A program made the position numbers and the translations under genes. From positions 806,001 through 870,000 of the forward strand of contig NC_007951.1 in NCBI RefSeq assembly GCF_000013645.1: 64,000 nucleotides of DNA, read 5' to 3'. The notes below the pieces were generated by a model, which did no database searches, was not told where the DNA came from, and saw only the letters and a list, made by a program, of their open reading frames with translations. Of this stretch, positions 1 through 8,165 are shown one piece after another; the first letter of the stretch is position 1, and each line of letters opens with the position of its first letter. The DNA comes from Paraburkholderia xenovorans LB400. GTDB taxonomy: Bacteria; Pseudomonadota; Gammaproteobacteria; Burkholderiales; Burkholderiaceae.

Positions 1-489
1 GATTGGATCCGGGAGAAGCACAACACGCTAATTATTGGCGCGACCGGCCTGGGTAAGACCTGGCTTGGATGCGCGCTCGCCAATCAGGCCTGCCGTCTGG
101 GCTACACGGTGGCCTATCTCAAGATGCCCAGGCTCGCCGAGGAGCTCGCTATCGCGCACGGCAGCGGTCGATATGCGCGAGCACTCGCGCAGTGGGCCAA
201 GACGGATGTGCTGCTGATGGATGACTTCGCAATGGCGCCAATGCCCGACAGCGCTCGGCGTGATCTGCTCGAAATACTCGATGATCGCCACGGCCGTCGC
301 TCAACCATTGCAACAAGCCAGATTCCGGTCGACAACTGGCACGGTGCGCTCGGCGATCCAACGCTTGCCGACGCCATCCTGGACCGGCTTGTTCACAACA
401 CTTATCGAATCAACATGAACGGTGAATCGATGCGAAAACTAAAAATTAGTTTGACCGAAAACCGTAAGCGCGAAATTTTCCCCACCTAG
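1..489 (+). CDS. istB: IS21-family helper ATPase IstB (5' end outside window, C-terminus altered by insertion)
   Basis: IstB is the AAA+ ATPase that assists the IS21 transposase IstA in target-site selection. Translation is open from base 1. The Walker A motif GATGLGKTWL is encoded near 40-69 and the Walker B motif LLMDDF near 211-228. The family core continues to SLTEN at 448-462. At base 464 the reading frame enters the inverted repeat of the nested IS66 element, so the protein now ends in RKREIFPT. The native end can be read by joining base 463 to 3145, which gives QQSE and a TAA at 3156-3158. Only the last few residues are changed, so the ATPase may still work. The start codon lies before the window. 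Confidence 0.85.
   Translation, partial: DWIREKHNTLIIGATGLGKTWLGCALANQACRLGYTVAYLKMPRLAEELAIAHGSGRYARALAQWAKTDVLLMDDFAMAPMPDSARRDLLEILDDRHGRRSTIATSQIPVDNWHGALGDPTLADAILDRLVHNTYRINMNGESMRKLKISLTENRKREIFPT
456..463. repeat. Left copy of 8-bp target-site duplication of the IS66 element
   Basis: CGAAAACC lies immediately before the left inverted repeat and is identical to 3137-3144. Removing one copy and the element restores an uninterrupted istB reading frame. Confidence 0.92.
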
Positions 490-549
490 CTTTTGAGTCC
501 AGCAAGATCCACGATTGCGTCCGCAACTCACAACTTGCGGACGCAATTT

Positions 550-1017
550 ATGACCCAGGATGACCTTTCATTTTTGCCCCTGCGGGTGACCCGCGTTGGC
601 GTGGGTGGCAAGCGCAGCTTCGATCCTCTAGGCAAGCGGCGGCTGGTCGAGGCCTGCGAGCAGCCCGGTGCGTCATTGTCCGGTCTGGCGTTGAAGGCCG
701 GGGTGAACGCCAATCAACTGCGTAAATGGGTTCGGCTGCATCGGCAGGCGCAAACGCGCATGAGCAACGACGGCATGGCCGCTTCACCGTCGGCGTTCGT
801 GCCGGTCGTCGCCATCGCCGATACGGCGCCGGCGCCTGCGTCGATGCATTCTGTGCGCATGCAGCCAGAACAGCGGTCATCGCATCTGTCTTCGCGCTCA
901 CCAGCGTCAGCATGGCTGTCGGCCCAGTTGCCCAATGGCGTAAAGCTTGAGCTCGAATGCTCGGAACGCGACGCCGCGCTCGTGAGCGCCATGATCGCGG
1001 CACTGGGACGGCGCTGA
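550..1017 (+). CDS. tnpA: IS66-family transposition protein TnpA (OrfA-like)
   Basis: This is the small first gene of IS66 elements, needed for transposition together with tnpB and tnpC. The N-terminal half is a helix-turn-helix region (GKRRLVEACEQPGASLSGLA, then VNANQLRKWVRLHRQ), typical of the transposase_8/IS66 OrfA family. The middle is low complexity and rich in Ala and Pro. I chose the ATG at 550; an upstream TTG at 493 would add 19 residues of unconvincing sequence. The TGA stop (1015-1017) overlaps the tnpB ATG at 1017, which suggests translational coupling. Confidence 0.8.
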   Translation: MTQDDLSFLPLRVTRVGVGGKRSFDPLGKRRLVEACEQPGASLSGLALKAGVNANQLRKWVRLHRQAQTRMSNDGMAASPSAFVPVVAIADTAPAPASMHSVRMQPEQRSSHLSSRSPASAWLSAQLPNGVKLELECSERDAALVSAMIAALGRR

Positions 1018-1370
1018 TGTTTCGCTTCGAAGCTGATTTGAAGGTGTTCCTGCACCGCGAGCCAATCGACTTCCGGGCAGGCATCAACAGTCTGGTGACG
1101 CTGGTCGAGCAATCCATGCAACTGGACCCGTTTGCGCGTGCCGTGTACGCCTTCCACAACCGCAGACGCAACCGGATCAAGCTGCTACTTTACGAGCGCA
1201 ACGGTTTCTGGCTGATGTTGCGGCGTCTGGAAGAAGATCACTTCATCTGGCCGCGTCGGCAACAGGCGGTGATCGAACTGACGACCGAGCAGCTACGCTG
1301 GCTGCTCGAGGGTATCGACATCGAGGCAATGTGCCGTCATCCGGCGCGGCGGTACCGCCACGCCAGCTAA
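1017..1370 (+). CDS. tnpB: IS66-family accessory protein TnpB
   Basis: This 117-residue protein is the standard TnpB of IS66 elements, recognised by FRAGINSLVTLV, LLLYERNGFWLMLRRLE and the FIWPRR stretch. Its biochemical role is not settled, but it is required for efficient transposition in the family. The ATG at 1017 overlaps the tnpA stop. A longer open frame from 957 adds a shadow of tnpA and was not used. It is full length for the family. Confidence 0.88.
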   Translation: MFRFEADLKVFLHREPIDFRAGINSLVTLVEQSMQLDPFARAVYAFHNRRRNRIKLLLYERNGFWLMLRRLEEDHFIWPRRQQAVIELTTEQLRWLLEGIDIEAMCRHPARRYRHAS

Positions 1371-1459
1371 TGACCGGCCTGCCGGCCAGCAACGCGCGCG
1401 AGGGACTGTTACAAATCTCCGTAAACCTGTAGCGCGCGGCATTCGACTATCCTGGGAGC

Positions 1460-3040
1460 ATGAATGAAGACGACTTCTCCCGATTGCCGCCCGCCGCCCA
1501 GGCCTATATCCGTGAACTGGAGTCACGCAACCAGCAGCTGGGCGAACGTATTGCCCAACTAGAGGAGCAGTTCCGCCTGGCGCAGAGCCAACGTTTCGCC
1601 CCGAGCAGTGAGAGGCTACGCGATCGTGTGTTCGACGAGGCTGAGCAGATCGCTGCGACCGAAGCGCATGACGCGGACGTCGCTGCCGACACCTTCACAC
1701 TGCCCGATACTGGCCTGCCCGATGCGCCGCAACCGCCACGGCGCAGTCCTGGGCGCAAACCGCTACCGGCCCATCTGCCACGTCAGCGCATCGAATACGA
1801 CCTGCCTGATGACCAGAAGATATGTCCGTGCTGCGCACACGAGCTTCACCGTATGGGTGAAGAGATCAGCGAACAGCTGCATATCGAGGCGAAGGCCTCG
1901 GTGCTGCAGCATGTACGTTTCAAGTACGCGTGCCGGCACTGCGAGCGCCACGCCGAACGCACGCCGGTGATCACCTCACCGATGCCGGCGCAGCCATTGC
2001 CGGGCAGCAACGCGAGTGCGGCGATGATCGCCACCGTGACTGCCGGCAAGTATGTCGACGGAACACCGCTATACCGGATGGCCAACGCATTGGGGCGCGC
2101 CGACATTGAAGTTGGACGCGGCACACTGGCCAACTGGATCATCCGGCCCGCCGAGCTGCACTATAGCCGGCTCTATGAGGCTCTACACAGGACACTGCTG
2201 TCGCAACCGCTGATTCACGGTGACGAGACAACGGTGCAGGTACTCAAGGAACCCGGCCGTGCTGCGCAGAGCACCTCGTATATGTGGACATATCGCAGTG
2301 CCGACGGCAGCACGCAGCCGGTTGTGCTGTTCGACTACCAGCCGGGGCGCGGGCAGGAATATCCTCAAGCGTTCCTCGCGGGCTATCAAGGCCTGCTGAT
2401 GACGGATGGCTATGCCGCCTGGCGCACACTCGAAGGCCCCACGCACTTCGGCTGCCTGGCTCACGCCCGTCGCGCCTTCGTTGAAGCGCTCAAGGGCATG
2501 AAGAAACCCGGTGGCCGTGCCGCGCAGGCGCTGGAATACTTCAAGGCGCTGTATCAGGTCGAAACGCTCACCAAAGCCGATCTGCCCGAAGGCGAGACGC
2601 GCGCTGACTACACATACCGCCTGCGTCAGCAACACAGCGTGCCACTACTCGAAGCATTCAGAAAGTGGCTGGACGACCAGGCACCGCAAGTCCTGCCAGA
2701 AAGTCTGCTGGGCAAGGCAATCTCATACACGCGAAACCAGTGGACGTATCTGTGTCGCTACGTGAGCGACGGGCTGGCCCCCATCGACAATAACGTCATC
2801 GAGCGAGACATCCGTCCATTCTGTACCGGCAGAAATTCATGGCTGTTCAGTGACACGGTTGCCGGCGCGAAGGCAAGCGCCATGATCTACAGTCTTATGC
2901 TGACCTGCAGGGCTTGCAACGTCGAACCCTACGCCTACCTCGTGCACGTACTCACCGAACTACCGAAGCGCGAACCGGATGCTGACGTGACCGACCTCTT
3001 GCCGTTCCACCTTGCAAAACTGACCACCGCCGCTCGTTGA
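1460..3040 (+). CDS. tnpC: IS66-family transposase TnpC
   Basis: This 526-residue protein is a full-length IS66 DDE transposase. The order of parts is: N-terminal coiled coil (IRELESRNQQLGERIAQLEE, about residues 18-37); a linker with LARSQ-like residues; a zinc-finger-like segment with CPCCAHEL and a second Cys pair CRHCE; the catalytic domain with HGDETTVQVL and TDGYAAW; and the C-terminal block APIDNNVIERDIRPF with the conserved glutamate, followed by GRNSWLFSDT. No frameshift or internal stop is present. The ATG at 1460 has a GGGAG very close upstream. Confidence 0.93.
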   Translation: MNEDDFSRLPPAAQAYIRELESRNQQLGERIAQLEEQFRLAQSQRFAPSSERLRDRVFDEAEQIAATEAHDADVAADTFTLPDTGLPDAPQPPRRSPGRKPLPAHLPRQRIEYDLPDDQKICPCCAHELHRMGEEISEQLHIEAKASVLQHVRFKYACRHCERHAERTPVITSPMPAQPLPGSNASAAMIATVTAGKYVDGTPLYRMANALGRADIEVGRGTLANWIIRPAELHYSRLYEALHRTLLSQPLIHGDETTVQVLKEPGRAAQSTSYMWTYRSADGSTQPVVLFDYQPGRGQEYPQAFLAGYQGLLMTDGYAAWRTLEGPTHFGCLAHARRAFVEALKGMKKPGGRAAQALEYFKALYQVETLTKADLPEGETRADYTYRLRQQHSVPLLEAFRKWLDDQAPQVLPESLLGKAISYTRNQWTYLCRYVSDGLAPIDNNVIERDIRPFCTGRNSWLFSDTVAGAKASAMIYSLMLTCRACNVEPYAYLVHVLTELPKREPDADVTDLLPFHLAKLTTAAR

Positions 3041-3136
3041 GCTTGATCTGGTCGCCTTGCCGATCGATGCGCCGCCGCCTGGCACGTCAACCTCCGTGCA
3101 CCCCTATGAACTCGGTGTGCTAGATCGCGCGCTTAC

Positions 3137-3144
3137 CGAAAACC
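3137..3144. repeat. Right copy of 8-bp target-site duplication of the IS66 element
   Basis: CGAAAACC lies immediately after the right inverted repeat and is identical to 456-463. Confidence 0.92.
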
Positions 3145-3189
3145 AGCAGTCAGAGTAAAAACAGAAACCCCTGCGTCGCTGCGCTCCGA

Positions 3190-3259
3190 CTGTCCAGCTT
3201 CGCGCGAACACCTGTCCGGCTTCATGCGAAACGCGTGTCCAGCTTCCGCGAAATACGCA
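3190..3259 (+). repeat. IS21 right-end triple repeat (transposase-binding sites)
   Basis: Three similar units start at 3191 (TGTCCAGCTTCGCGCGAA), 3213 (TGTCCGGCTTCATGCGAA) and 3236 (TGTCCAGCTTCCGCGAAA), spaced 22 and 23 bp. Repeated units of this kind mark the ends of IS21-family elements. Confidence 0.7.
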
Positions 3260-3831
3260 GTAGGTTCGCGTGGCTCGCCAGCAAGATCGCTAATTGATCA
3301 GCTGCGTTTGGGCGAACGGCGGTCGAAATCTGCGAGTGCGCATTGGTCGCTAGGCATGCGCGAGCTTTGCTTTTCTTCTGTTTCGAAGACGCAGCGGCGC
3401 ATGAGTTGCACGTGCAAATATCGTTGCTTCGTCCGGCGTTCTGCTTATTATTCAATGGGTTAGGGCGGCTGCCCGGAAATCACGTGTCTGAGCCAGTTCA
3501 GACACCTCTTTACCCTTTGGTAACTATCCAGCGGAGCAGCGCACGATACGGCCGTTTTGTTACGGCTAACGTAAGAAAACGGCATGGGGCGTTTGCAGGA
3601 TCTGGAGAAAAGGGGCGCCGGGAAAAGTCCCACCGTGAGTTCGCTACACGCCCCTCTCGGCCGTTCGTCGCGTCTGGGGCCAGCCATGCCCGGTGTGTTT
3701 TATGGACGGGTGATGTCCCTGAGACCAAGAGGTCGGCCGGGCGGAAGCTGTCTTGCGACGATGCGCCCACGCGTCTCGCGCCGCAAAGATGCCCGAATCG
3801 CGGAGCTTTCCGGGTTAGCTGTCTGAACCGG

Positions 3832-4149
3832 CTAAATCGTCGTCCGGTCATCGGTGCGGTGGGCAAGATGTTGTCGCCTTCCCATACACGGTGCTTGATC
3901 GCGTATTGTCATCCATTCGGTTCCTGTTTCGGACTGTTGCAGCCATACCTGAGAAATAGCCGCGTCTTCCCAGCTGCCGAAGATGCGCTGCGTATGGGGG
4001 TGGACGATATAGCGCAAAATGACTATGGGCGGCCGCCTCCACTCAACGCAGACTTGCTCGAACCCGGCTCGGGTCACCTGGGACTGGGTGACGCTGTCTG
4101 CGGGGACAACATAAGCCGCGTGAACATGTGCCCGCTGCGATTTACGCAC
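3832..4149 (-). CDS. Possible small hypothetical protein or gene remnant
   Basis: This 105-residue frame starts with GTG (complement of 4147-4149) soon after an in-frame stop. Its sequence has a normal protein-like mix, with stretches such as AHVHAAYVVPADSVTQSQ and YIVHPHTQRIFGSWEDAA that alternate hydrophobic and charged residues as a beta-rich domain would. I do not recognise a family. There is no clear ribosome-binding site, and the C-terminal 15 residues look random, so it may be a truncated remnant. Confidence 0.25.
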   Translation of the reverse strand: MRKSQRAHVHAAYVVPADSVTQSQVTRAGFEQVCVEWRRPPIVILRYIVHPHTQRIFGSWEDAAISQVWLQQSETGTEWMTIRDQAPCMGRRQHLAHRTDDRTTI

Positions 4150-4271
4150 AGCAGGGCATCAAAGCCCCCGAATAGTTCTCGCGTGGGAAATCACCCACCG
4201 CGCTGCGGTTTCAATGTTAGCCTCCCGCGCAGCTTGAAATGCCGTACTACCCGGTTTTCGAAACTGCCAGT

Positions 4272-4568
4272 CTAATCAGGCGAGAAGTTCGACCGACGAA
4301 AAAGCGGTGATTCGCGTGCCGTCCCGTAGGCCCGCCACGCCTGATGTCGTGCGAAATCTTGGTCGCCGATGCTGTGACCACAATGCGGACAGTGCAGCTC
4401 TCCGGATTGCAAGGCAGGGGCTTTCGGCGCTTCTGACCGGGGCGAAACGAAGCCCGATGATCGTCGCCGGATGCGCTGCGCTTTCCGCTCGCGTGAACTG
4501 CGGTTCATCGACCAACCTATCCCTAAGAGTATTGCATTGAATCCAAGTAACGGCCATGTGAGTTCCAT
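4272..4568 (-). CDS. Possible small membrane protein with a Cys pair
   Basis: This 98-residue frame begins with a hydrophobic helix (MELTWPLLGFNAILLGIGW), then a basic region, then HCPHCGHSIG, a CxxC knuckle as in zinc-ribbon proteins. Only one Cys pair is present, so a complete ribbon would need dimerisation. It overlaps another open frame on the same strand (4523-4915), so the true gene structure, if any, is uncertain. No function can be assigned. Confidence 0.25.
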   Translation of the reverse strand: MELTWPLLGFNAILLGIGWSMNRSSRERKAQRIRRRSSGFVSPRSEAPKAPALQSGELHCPHCGHSIGDQDFARHQAWRAYGTARESPLFRRSNFSPD

Positions 4569-5191
4569 GCTAGTCCCCGCTGTTTGGGCTCATTTAGCAT
4601 AGCACGCGTACCTTTCCTGCGGAGTTGCCCTTGACCGCATTGATGGCACATCTTGCTCTGCTCTGGCTCCTCCTTTTTGCTGTCTACTGCGGAATTGTGT
4701 ATGACCTTTGCCGATATACGCAACTTCACCAGTGGGGAGAATGCGTCTGAACACTTCTGCACATCCGCAATTGGAGGTCGCCTTGATTCGCGGCCAAAAC
4801 TCAGAGATATTTCCTCGCGTCTTGAGCAGCCGAACAGGATATTAACGCTGCGCGGGCCGACGCCGATTTGATAGGAAAACTTGACAAGCGCGGCGGACAC
4901 TGCGGATATGAACACCAGCCTGATACTAGACCTGCAACGCTCGTTTCATGTCAAACTCGGGTCGACGCGCCGATACAGGAAGGTGAGAAACAAGAAATCC
5001 TGTGAACGGAGACTCGTGAACGTGCTCGCCACGATTGCAAAGGAGCGGGACACACTCATGTTGTTGAGAGTTTTTCGCCCTCTGTTGTATTCCGGCGGCT
5101 TATTGTAAGAGGCTGATTCTCAGATAGAATTTATTACTCGGCTACGCTGGCCATATCGTTTAACATTAATATACTGACATTGAGAGGCGCC

Positions 5192-6301
5192 TTGAGAAAA
5201 CGTAAAATCATTGTCACTGTCGGCACCCGCCCCGAAGCAGTGAAGATGGCGCCGCTGATCAAGCAACTGCAACATGAAGAATGGGCAGACTGCCGTGTGC
5301 TCGCGACGGCGCAACACCGGGGTATGCTTGATCAAGTACTGCGTCTGTTCGAGATCAAACCAGACATTGACTTGGATATCATGCAGCCGAACCAGTCTTT
5401 GCCCACGCTAACCTCACGACTAATAACGAAGTTAGACGAGGTACTCGCGACTGAGGAACCAGATGTTCTTCTTGCGCAAGGGGACACGACTACAGTCCTG
5501 ACGGCAGCGCTAGCGTGCTTCTACCGGCGAGTACCTTTCGGGCACGTCGAAGCGGGTCTTCGAACAGGCGATCTTTCGAATCCGTTTCCGGAGGAAATGA
5601 ACCGCGTCGTCGCGGGCCGGATGGCACGCTGGCATTTCGCGCCGACAACCTGCGCGAAGGAAAATTTGCTTCGGGAGGGAATTGATCAGTCGAGTGTGTT
5701 TGTTACCGGAAATACCGTTATCGATGCGTTGCTGGATGTCGCCAAACGTTGCGACGGTGCGTCACCATATAAAGGCGATCGACGATTGATTCTCGTGACG
5801 TCGCATCGTCGCGAGAATTTTGGTGAGGCGTTTCAAAACATATTGCGAGCGATTAAAACAATCGCAGACGAGAACGTCGACATTCAAGTGCTTTATCCCG
5901 TTCATCCGAATCCAAATGTACGGACGGGCGCGTACGCATCCCTGGGCGATCATCCTCGTATTACACTCTGCGAACCGCTTGACTACCTGCCATTCGTCGC
6001 CGCGATGAAACAAGCTTATTTGATCCTGACGGACTCGGGAGGCGTGCAAGAGGAGGCACCGGCGCTAGGCAAACCCGTGCTCGTCTTGCGACGAGAGACG
6101 GAGCGCCCTGAGGCGGTCAGGCACGAAGTGGTAAAGCTGATAGGTACGGACTACGCGGATATTGTCAGCAATACGCAACGCTTGCTCGATAACCCTGCAG
6201 ACTATAGGCGTATGGCGCGTGGCGTATCGCCATACGGTGATGGCCTGGCTTCCGGACGGATTGCTCGTATTTTGAAGGGATATTTCGACTTATCCAACTG
6301 A
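5192..6301 (+). CDS. wecB: UDP-N-acetylglucosamine 2-epimerase (non-hydrolysing)
   Basis: This enzyme interconverts UDP-GlcNAc and UDP-ManNAc in the cytoplasm, the first step toward ManNAc- or ManNAcA-containing glycans. The protein has about 369 residues, normal for the family. Recognised parts are the N-terminal TVGTRPEAVKMAPLI, the QGDTTT motif, HVEAGLRTGDLSNPFPEE, the SHRRENFGEAF segment and the C-terminal TDSGGVQEEAPALGKPVLVLR. The start is probably the TTG at 5192, because GAGAGG (5182-5187) lies 4 bp upstream and the protein then begins MRKRKIIVTVGTRP. A TTG at 5180 would add four residues. No wecC dehydrogenase follows, so the product may be used as ManNAc or oxidised by an enzyme encoded elsewhere. 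Confidence 0.93.
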   Translation: MRKRKIIVTVGTRPEAVKMAPLIKQLQHEEWADCRVLATAQHRGMLDQVLRLFEIKPDIDLDIMQPNQSLPTLTSRLITKLDEVLATEEPDVLLAQGDTTTVLTAALACFYRRVPFGHVEAGLRTGDLSNPFPEEMNRVVAGRMARWHFAPTTCAKENLLREGIDQSSVFVTGNTVIDALLDVAKRCDGASPYKGDRRLILVTSHRRENFGEAFQNILRAIKTIADENVDIQVLYPVHPNPNVRTGAYASLGDHPRITLCEPLDYLPFVAAMKQAYLILTDSGGVQEEAPALGKPVLVLRRETERPEAVRHEVVKLIGTDYADIVSNTQRLLDNPADYRRMARGVSPYGDGLASGRIARILKGYFDLSN

Positions 6302-6792
6302 ACGGGGCGGGACATGGCCGTTCCTTTATGAATCGAGTGGAGGCAACAGATCTTAAACGATCGCTGTGCTTTCGCGTTGACGGCTCGTTCCGCTTACCTG
6401 CGGTCAATGCTGGGAGGGCTTCGCCTGTTGGGCGAATGCGCCCAAGGGGTAGTCATTGGCTGGTGAAGGTCATCATATCTGCGATGAAACGATCTGCGTG
6501 GCGAACATAATATAATTTGCACCGCCAGCACTTACGCGGTGTAATCGATCAGGTTGTGGACCGGCAATGGCACCTCAGGATTGCCTGAGGGAGGGCCTGC
6601 TAGACAGATCAAGGCTCAGTGGCGTTCGCTGACGCTCTGAGGGCGCTGGCATGAGTTCGGAAGTACGAAGCGCGACGCAACATCTTTATAGCGTTGCGCC
6701 CCCGGGGACACTGCGGCTGCGCTGTCTTTGGGACGATTGGACTGCTGCGAAGCCGCAACAATGGCGTAGGTGTCAACCTATGTCGGAGCAGG
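6302..6792. other. Convergent intergenic region without a recognised gene
   Basis: This 490-bp gap lies between the 2-epimerase and the convergent sugar-phosphate transferase. A short inverted repeat, CCTCAGG ATTG CCTGAGG (6573-6590), is the only structure noticed. It has no T-run, so terminator function is doubtful. Confidence 0.4.
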
Positions 6793-7893
6793 TCACCGCT
6801 TGGCCCGCCTTACCACCATCCATCTCGGTGACTTGAACCTCACGATGCTCACGTAGAGCCACACGTACGTCAACGCAAACACGACCACGAAGCAGAACAG
6901 ATGCAAAGTATGCCGCCAGAACAGCGTGGCCGGCACGACCGCGATCAGACAGAGCAGCCACAAATAGGGCGACGTGAGCGAATTGCGGCGCGTCAGTTCG
7001 CGCGCCGTCCGCGCACCCACGGCCCAGCGCATCAGCCGCTTATACACCAGCATGTGCAGATGCACGCCGTCGGGGATGCCCGGCGACATGCCGCGAATGA
7101 ATTTCTTCCGGTAGATCGAGAAACACGTCTCGAAGATCGGATACATGAACAGCAACACGGGATACCAGGCCGACACGTCGCGATTGCGCATCACCAGCAT
7201 GATCGACAGTTCGGCCAGCATGAAGCCGATGAAGTAGGCGCCGCCGTCGCCGAGAAAGATCAGCCCCGCCGGGAAGTTCCAGATGAAGAAGCCGAGCACC
7301 GCGCCCATCATCATGAACGAGGCGGACAGCACGATCGGATCGGACACCTGGAACGCCACGTAGGCGAGCGAGGCGAACATCATGAACGCGACCATCGACG
7401 CGAGCCCGTTGAAGCCGTCGATGATATTGATCGCATTGGCGAGCGCGGCAACCGCTAGCACCGTGACCGCGCAGGAGATCACCGCATACGAGAGCAGGAA
7501 ATCGAGCGGCGGCACGCTGATGCGGGTCACGGCGATATCCAGCAGGAAATAGGCGAGCGCGGCGGCTGCCATCGTGCAGACGAGTCTTGCGAGCGGCGAC
7601 ACGCGCTTGGTCAGATCTTCGACCAGACCCGAGCCGAAGGCGGGCATGCCGCACGCAATCAGCCCGAGGATGCCGCCCGACACGGCCGGATACGCGGGAT
7701 GCAACTGCACGGCGGAGGCGATCAGCCCGAGCAGAATCCCGATCCCGCCGATGCGCGGCACCGGATGCGCATGGAATTTCTGCACGCCGGCCAGATCGGT
7801 GTCGGTGGAGAATTTTTCATGCAGATGCGCATAGCGCACGATCAACAACGTGATCAGCAGTGAAACGAGGAAGCCGAGCGCAAAACTGAGCAT
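6793..7893 (-). CDS. WecA/MraY-family undecaprenyl-phosphate sugar-1-phosphate transferase
   Basis: Members of this polytopic family move a sugar-1-phosphate from a UDP-sugar to undecaprenyl phosphate at the inner membrane and so prime O-antigen or capsule assembly. The 366-residue protein has about ten hydrophobic segments. Family markers are the PVPRIGG loop near residue 45, NAINIIDGFNGLAS with the catalytic Asp near 159, GDGGAYFIGF, and the C-terminal HLHMLVYKRLMRW loop. The usual Asp-Asp pair in the second cytoplasmic loop reads GLVEDLTK here, so the first Asp is Glu. I chose the ATG at 7893 because the longer frame adds a hydrophilic Arg-rich leader. Its donor sugar cannot be read from sequence. 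Confidence 0.85.
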   Translation of the reverse strand: MLSFALGFLVSLLITLLIVRYAHLHEKFSTDTDLAGVQKFHAHPVPRIGGIGILLGLIASAVQLHPAYPAVSGGILGLIACGMPAFGSGLVEDLTKRVSPLARLVCTMAAAALAYFLLDIAVTRISVPPLDFLLSYAVISCAVTVLAVAALANAINIIDGFNGLASMVAFMMFASLAYVAFQVSDPIVLSASFMMMGAVLGFFIWNFPAGLIFLGDGGAYFIGFMLAELSIMLVMRNRDVSAWYPVLLFMYPIFETCFSIYRKKFIRGMSPGIPDGVHLHMLVYKRLMRWAVGARTARELTRRNSLTSPYLWLLCLIAVVPATLFWRHTLHLFCFVVVFALTYVWLYVSIVRFKSPRWMVVRRAKR

Positions 7894-8165
7894 GAAAGTG
7901 GGCCTGAGCGAAGACGCCGAATTATACAAACGAAACGCGCGGGGTCCGGAAAAGCGGCGGCCCGGCGCGACTGCGCGAAGATCCCAGACAGTGAGGCGCA
8001 AACTGCCCGCAAACGCCCGCCAGTCATGGATTCCACCTATTTAGCAGGCGCCGCGCGAGGTCGTTAACCTGGATGCGGCGAAGTGTAAGTCACGCGCAAG
8101 AAAGACGGCATGCGCACCTGCCAACCCGTTTTCGCCGCCGATCGGCAAGACGTTCCGGAGACCCA
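7894..8165. other. Divergent promoter region of the WecA-like gene and the chemoreceptor gene
   Basis: The two genes are transcribed away from each other, so both promoters should lie in these 272 bp. I could not pick convincing -35/-10 pairs. GGAG at 8157-8160 is the ribosome-binding site that sets the chemoreceptor start. Confidence 0.4.

Larger units (their letters stand above)
464..3136 (+). mobile_element. Complete IS66-family insertion sequence with 8-bp target duplication
   Basis: The element carries the three-gene IS66 set tnpA, tnpB and tnpC. Both ends begin GTAAGCGCG reading inward (464-472 and the complement of 3128-3136). The 23-bp terminal inverted repeats match at 17 positions. 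The 8 bases CGAAAACC occur directly outside both ends (456-463 and 3137-3144), which is the duplication length known for IS66. The host sequence is the 3' end of istB. All three open reading frames are intact, so the copy may be recent and active. Confidence 0.93.
1..3259 (+). mobile_element. IS21-family element, right part, interrupted by an IS66-family element
   Basis: The window opens inside an IS21-family element. Its helper ATPase istB runs from base 1, and its terminal repeats lie at 3190-3259. The left end and the istA transposase are outside the window. The last istB codons are displaced to 3145-3158 by the nested element at 464-3136. Three repeats of about 22 bp starting with TGTCC (3191, 3213, 3236) are typical of the multiple transposase-binding sites at IS21 ends. 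I place the outer end near the CA at 3258-3259, but the target duplication cannot be checked because the other end is missing. Confidence 0.75.
3260..5191. other. 1.9-kb accessory stretch without a convincing gene
   Basis: Between the IS21 end and the UDP-GlcNAc 2-epimerase I see no gene I can name. The longest open frame (3343-4275, plus strand) has the Arg/Ser/Pro/Cys-rich composition of a chance frame and lacks recognisable motifs. Two short minus-strand frames (3832-4149 and 4272-4568) look slightly more protein-like and are listed separately. Base composition is lower in GC and uneven, as expected for decaying or acquired DNA next to insertion sequences. Confidence 0.5.

Noticed and set aside
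3343..4275. 310-residue plus-strand open frame
   Set aside because: Composition is rich in Arg, Ser, Pro and Cys without any domain signature, and no ribosome-binding site precedes it. Minus-strand frames here look slightly more protein-like.
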